This document shows, in pieces, positions 5,534-7,893 of a stretch of 7,893 nt of DNA. The DNA is from Candidatus Gottesmanbacteria bacterium (GTDB lineage: Bacteria > Patescibacteriota > Microgenomatia > 2-02-FULL-39-11), in NCBI GenBank assembly GCA_016204905.1, contig JACQJU010000044.1, positions 1-7,893 of the forward strand, given 5' to 3'. The first letter of the stretch is position 1. Every line of letters begins with the position of its first letter. A program made the translations under genes and the position numbers. The notes below the pieces were generated by a model. That model was given only the letters and a program-made list of their open reading frames with translations, had not been told where the DNA came from and made no database searches.

Positions 5534-6742
5534 ATGCAGAAAAAAATTCTAAAATTTACTCTTCTTATATTCTTTCTTTTCACTATATTTCCTCCCACAC
5601 TCCAAGCCGCTGAGTGTTCTTCGGCCGATCCTTGTTCTTCTATAGGAGATCCCATAACTCGTTCTTCTTGCTACAACGATGTAGTCAATGCTTGTCTTGA
5701 TACCAAACAGAGTTTAGTTTCTCAAATTACTTACTTTTCCAGTAAAATATCACTCACTTCTTCTCAAATAGAAGCCACTCAAAAAAAAATAGACGATTTA
5801 GAAGATACAATAGCTTCTCTTTCTGGTAGAATAAATAACCTCGAAGAATCACTAAATCGTGTCTCCAATGTATTATTGGAGAGAATCTCTCAGACTTACA
5901 AAAAAGGCGGCACATCTTATTTTTCTCTTCTTTTATCATCGAAAGAATTTACTGATCTATTTTTGCGATTACGCTTCATACAAATAGTTCAAGAACATGA
6001 TAAAAGGTTGCTGATTCAAACACAGAGAACTAAAGTAAATTTTGAGGAACAAAAAAGATTACGTGAGGAAAAACAAGCAGAACAAGCTCAGCTCAAAAGT
6101 GAACTCGAGTCTCAAAAAGTACTTCTGGATAAACAAAAAATAGATAAAGAAAATTTCCTTGCCTTGACTCGCAACAATGAAAGTCGTTATGAACAGCTCT
6201 TGGCCGAAGCTAGGCGCGAAGCTGCAGAAATACAAAGAGCAATATCGATATTATCCCAAGCAGGAGTAGCCAAGCATGTCAACCGGGGCGACACAATAGG
6301 GCTGATGGGAAATACTGGCTTTTCTACCGGAGCACATCTCCATTTTGGTGTCTATAATTTAGCCGAGTCCGACCTAAATAAATTCAATTTTGATAGCGGT
6401 CATGAAAATCCCTTCAACTTTCTATCTTCCAAAGAATTGCGTTTCGATTCCACCTCTTGTGATGATGTATCCTCGGCAACGAACAAATCAGCAGGTTCTG
6501 GCGGCTGGCCTTGGCCCATGGAAAATCCCAATATTTCTCAGTGTTATGGCCATACTCCCTGGTCCTGGCGGTATAGATCAGGGATACATAACGCTCTGGA
6601 TATGTGGAACAATAGTAATATAGTGATCCGTGCTGTGGAAGAAGGTAACGCCTACACTTATAGAGGAGGTCAATCAGGAGGTAATGGAGTTTTCATATTT
6701 CATAACAATGGCAAAATGACTCTCTATTGGCATTTACAATAG
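5534..6742 (+). CDS. Secreted coiled-coil M23 (LytM-type) peptidase with circularly permuted domain, likely FtsEX partner
   Basis: 402 aa. It has a signal peptide (1-25, cut near LQA/A; E27 precedes C28, so no lipobox) and a Cys-containing segment (C28, C34, C46, C54). Two coiled-coil stretches follow (about 58-122 and 158-240), separated by a segment starting YKKGGTSYFSLLLSSKEF (122-139) that is typical of EnvC/PcsB-type proteins. M23 motifs follow in unusual order: first the family's C-terminal block, RGDTIGLMGNTGFSTGAHLHF (251-271, HxH at 268-270), then, after an insert, the family's N-terminal block with ISQCYGH (334-340), HNALD (352-356, HxxxD) and IFH390…TLYWH400LQ at the very end. All zinc ligands (H352, D356, H270) and the helper His residues are present, so it is probably an active endopeptidase with a circularly permuted fold, not a truncation. 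Last gene of the ftsEX run; FtsX probably controls it during cell separation. Confidence 0.88.
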   Translation: MQKKILKFTLLIFFLFTIFPPTLQAAECSSADPCSSIGDPITRSSCYNDVVNACLDTKQSLVSQITYFSSKISLTSSQIEATQKKIDDLEDTIASLSGRINNLEESLNRVSNVLLERISQTYKKGGTSYFSLLLSSKEFTDLFLRLRFIQIVQEHDKRLLIQTQRTKVNFEEQKRLREEKQAEQAQLKSELESQKVLLDKQKIDKENFLALTRNNESRYEQLLAEARREAAEIQRAISILSQAGVAKHVNRGDTIGLMGNTGFSTGAHLHFGVYNLAESDLNKFNFDSGHENPFNFLSSKELRFDSTSCDDVSSATNKSAGSGGWPWPMENPNISQCYGHTPWSWRYRSGIHNALDMWNNSNIVIRAVEEGNAYTYRGGQSGGNGVFIFHNNGKMTLYWHLQ

Positions 6743-6751
6743 TTCTAATAA

Positions 6752-6776
6752 TTCTGCAAGGCCTCGCCTTGCAGAA
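6752..6776 (+). terminator. Perfect 11-bp hairpin after the M23 gene, possible terminator
   Basis: TTCTGCAAGGC (6752-6762) and GCCTTGCAGAA (6766-6776) are exact complements around a CTC loop, 9 bp after the M23 stop codon. Position and stability suit an operon end. However, the plus strand continues AAAAC with no U run, and the minus strand has only a weak T-rich tail. It may be a terminator lacking a U tract, an mRNA 3'-end stabiliser, or an intergenic palindromic repeat. Confidence 0.45.
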
Positions 6777-6834
6777 AAACTATAGGTTAGAAGCATCAAT
6801 CTGCCAAGACTTAATAAGTTAGCGGTAATAAAGT

Positions 6835-7641
6835 GTGAAAGACTTAGTTAAATTTAATGTATTTAGTTTTGTAATCCTGATATTTTTTTCTCTTTATGCT
6901 TCTCCCATATTTGCCGCTAATGTTGAAATATCCAACGTGCCATCATCATTAGAAAAAGACCAGGAATTTGAAATCCAAGTGGCTCTTTCAGGTGCTGCAG
7001 CAAATACCAATAATTACCTGCGCGCAGCTTTTTTTCATGACTCATCTCCCACTTCTTATTTTGGTTATACTTATAATCATGAAAATAATTGGTATAACGG
7101 AAAACCCTCCCCCATAGATCCTCATAAGTTTTTACAAATATCCATAAGCTCCGAGGGATCCTATTCTGGAAGGCTTAAAATAAAAGCTGATTTAGAAGAC
7201 TCAGCTTTTAAAGGAGCAGGAACGTATAATCTTAAAGTTGGAAGATATACCGCAAATGATAAATCACCAGAGTGGTCAACCCCCATTGCGCTTATAATTA
7301 ATGCCCCCTCACCAACACCCACCCCTATTCCAACATCCCCACCTACTGCAACACCTAAGCCAACTAGCACCCCCAAACCTCCCACATCAACACCTATACT
7401 ATCTAGTCCGACAAAAACCATTACAACTGCCAAAGTACTCATATCACCTAGCATATACGCTGAATCTAACATACTTGGCGAGGATGCTACTCCTACCCCT
7501 GATATGAAATTTTTGAGCCAACAAAAGAGTGATAATTTGGCAAAAATACTTATCGGGATTGGCGGATTGATGATACTAGGAGCCGCAGTCTGGATCGCAG
7601 TTATTACCAAAAGACAAAAAACTTCAGATCTTCATCCTTAA
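6835..7641 (+). CDS. Membrane-anchored surface protein with Pro/Thr linker, unknown function
   Basis: 268 aa. It has a signal peptide (1-27, cut near IFA/A), then a beta-rich extracellular domain (about 28-157) opening with VEISNVPSSLEKDQEFEIQVAL, the style of an Ig-like strand pair, and rich in Tyr, Asn and Trp (YFGYTYNHENNWYNG). It includes GRLKIKADLEDSAFKGAGTY (112-131). A low-complexity Pro/Thr/Ser linker (158-192, TPTPIPTSPPTATPKP…) leads to a second short spacer, a C-terminal transmembrane helix (236-257) and a basic tail (KRQK). The plan is that of a protein displayed outside the cell on a flexible stalk and held by its C-terminal helix; there is no LPxTG sorting motif. Such linkers are common in Microgenomates surface proteins, but I cannot name the family. 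The GTG at 6835 is the start because it directly precedes the signal peptide and no ATG is available. Its 3' end overlaps the convergent gene by 18 bp. Confidence 0.8.
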   Translation: MKDLVKFNVFSFVILIFFSLYASPIFAANVEISNVPSSLEKDQEFEIQVALSGAAANTNNYLRAAFFHDSSPTSYFGYTYNHENNWYNGKPSPIDPHKFLQISISSEGSYSGRLKIKADLEDSAFKGAGTYNLKVGRYTANDKSPEWSTPIALIINAPSPTPTPIPTSPPTATPKPTSTPKPPTSTPILSSPTKTITTAKVLISPSIYAESNILGEDATPTPDMKFLSQQKSDNLAKILIGIGGLMILGAAVWIAVITKRQKTSDLHP

Positions 7642-7893
7642 AAACTTTTGGAAATTGTCAAATCCTACTTTTTTCCAAAATGCCAAACCATTTGAATTAC
7701 TTTCATTCACATATAATTCGATATATAAAAGTCCCTGCTCTTTAAACCATTTTTTTACTTCAGCAACTAACATCTTACCAACCCCTTTTAGACGATAATT
7801 CTCATCAATAAACATAAAAGATATATGACCAACCCTTTTTATATTAAACCAAGGAAAGAGATACTTTATAAAGCCGGATAGAAATCCCACAAC
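7624..7893 (-). CDS. GNAT-family N-acetyltransferase, C-terminal part (5' end outside window)
   Basis: The minus-strand frame is open from the window edge to a TGA at 7626-7624. The visible part (about 89 residues) carries the core of the GNAT fold: a beta strand HISFMFIDENYR, the acetyl-CoA pyrophosphate-binding loop RLKGVGKML (the family's R/QxxGxG/A pattern), the helix LVAEVKKWFKEQG, the strand LLYIELYVNESNSNGLAFWKKVGF (motif B, typical N…A..FW.K.GF), and a short end strand. These enzymes move an acetyl group from acetyl-CoA to an amine; the acceptor cannot be told. A GTG codon near the edge (7888-7890) is probably internal, since the upstream strand of the fold is still missing. It ends inside the tail of the convergent surface-protein gene (18-bp overlap). 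Confidence 0.85.
   Translation of the reverse strand, partial: VVGFLSGFIKYLFPWFNIKRVGHISFMFIDENYRLKGVGKMLVAEVKKWFKEQGLLYIELYVNESNSNGLAFWKKVGFDNFQKFLRMKI

Noticed and set aside
6742..6834. The M23 gene ending right after YWHLQ, considered as a premature stop that cut off the usual C-terminal HxH block.
   Set aside because: The HxH block is already present upstream in the same protein, and the bases after the stop form a hairpin and show no continuation of M23 motifs in any frame.
7301..7400. CCA/ACC-rich direct repeats in the Pro/Thr linker, considered as a tandem repeat or CRISPR-like array.
   Set aside because: The repeats are irregular codon-level repeats of Pro, Thr and Ser within one coding frame; there are no spacers or constant repeat units.
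7161..7610. A long minus-strand open frame (149 codons) opposite the surface-protein gene.
   Set aside because: Its Gly/Val repeats are the antisense of the Pro/Thr linker; the plus-strand protein has a signal peptide and membrane anchor and explains the region.

Overview
The window is a compact, AT-rich stretch of bacterial chromosome that most resembles a Candidate Phyla Radiation (Patescibacteria) genome, probably Microgenomates-like. The placement is an inference. It rests on very short or overlapping gene junctions, no visible Shine-Dalgarno motifs, a surface protein with a Pro/Thr 'TPTP' linker and C-terminal membrane anchor, and an unusual M23 peptidase next to ftsEX. No rRNA gene is present to settle it. 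Eight genes end in TAA or TAG and the GNAT gene ends in TGA. An intact RF2 gene is also present, so UGA appears to be an ordinary stop codon here rather than recoded to Gly.

Layout. (1) 1-728, plus: the 3' part of an ATP-grasp ligase gene. (2) 702-1991, minus: a divergent NRAMP-family transporter that converges on the ATP-grasp gene with a 27-bp overlap. (3) 1992-2141: a divergent regulatory region. It has a TTGACA-N17-TATGGT promoter for the transporter, a dispersed-repeat-like palindromic patch, and an extended -10 (TGGTATAAT) that puts the prfB start of transcription on or near its ATG. (4) 2142-6742, plus: a six-gene run consisting of prfB (RF2), a 153-aa membrane-anchored protein, a 74-aa single-span membrane protein, ftsE, ftsX, and a secreted coiled-coil M23 peptidase. 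(5) 6752-6776: a perfect 11-bp hairpin. (6) 6835-7641, plus: a membrane-anchored surface protein. (7) 7624-7893, minus: the 3' part of a GNAT acetyltransferase gene, converging with an 18-bp overlap.

How the genes work together. FtsEX is an ABC-type complex that, in other bacteria, uses ATP hydrolysis in the cytoplasm to activate a peptidoglycan hydrolase outside (EnvC with amidases in E. coli, PcsB in streptococci, RipC in mycobacteria). The M23 protein 25 bp downstream of ftsX has the matching build: signal peptide, long coiled coil, hydrolase domain. It is therefore the likely FtsX-controlled hydrolase for cell separation. Linkage of prfB to ftsEX is also known in other phyla. The two small membrane proteins between them are unexplained and may be additional components.

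The most notable observations are these. The LytM/M23 domain appears circularly permuted, with its C-terminal HxH half before its N-terminal HxxxD half. Two back-to-back hairpins with a shared loop sequence but different stems lie between ftsE and ftsX and run into the ftsX start codon. The NRAMP protein has lost two of the three canonical side-chain metal ligands. FtsE has an altered ABC signature (LSLGE).
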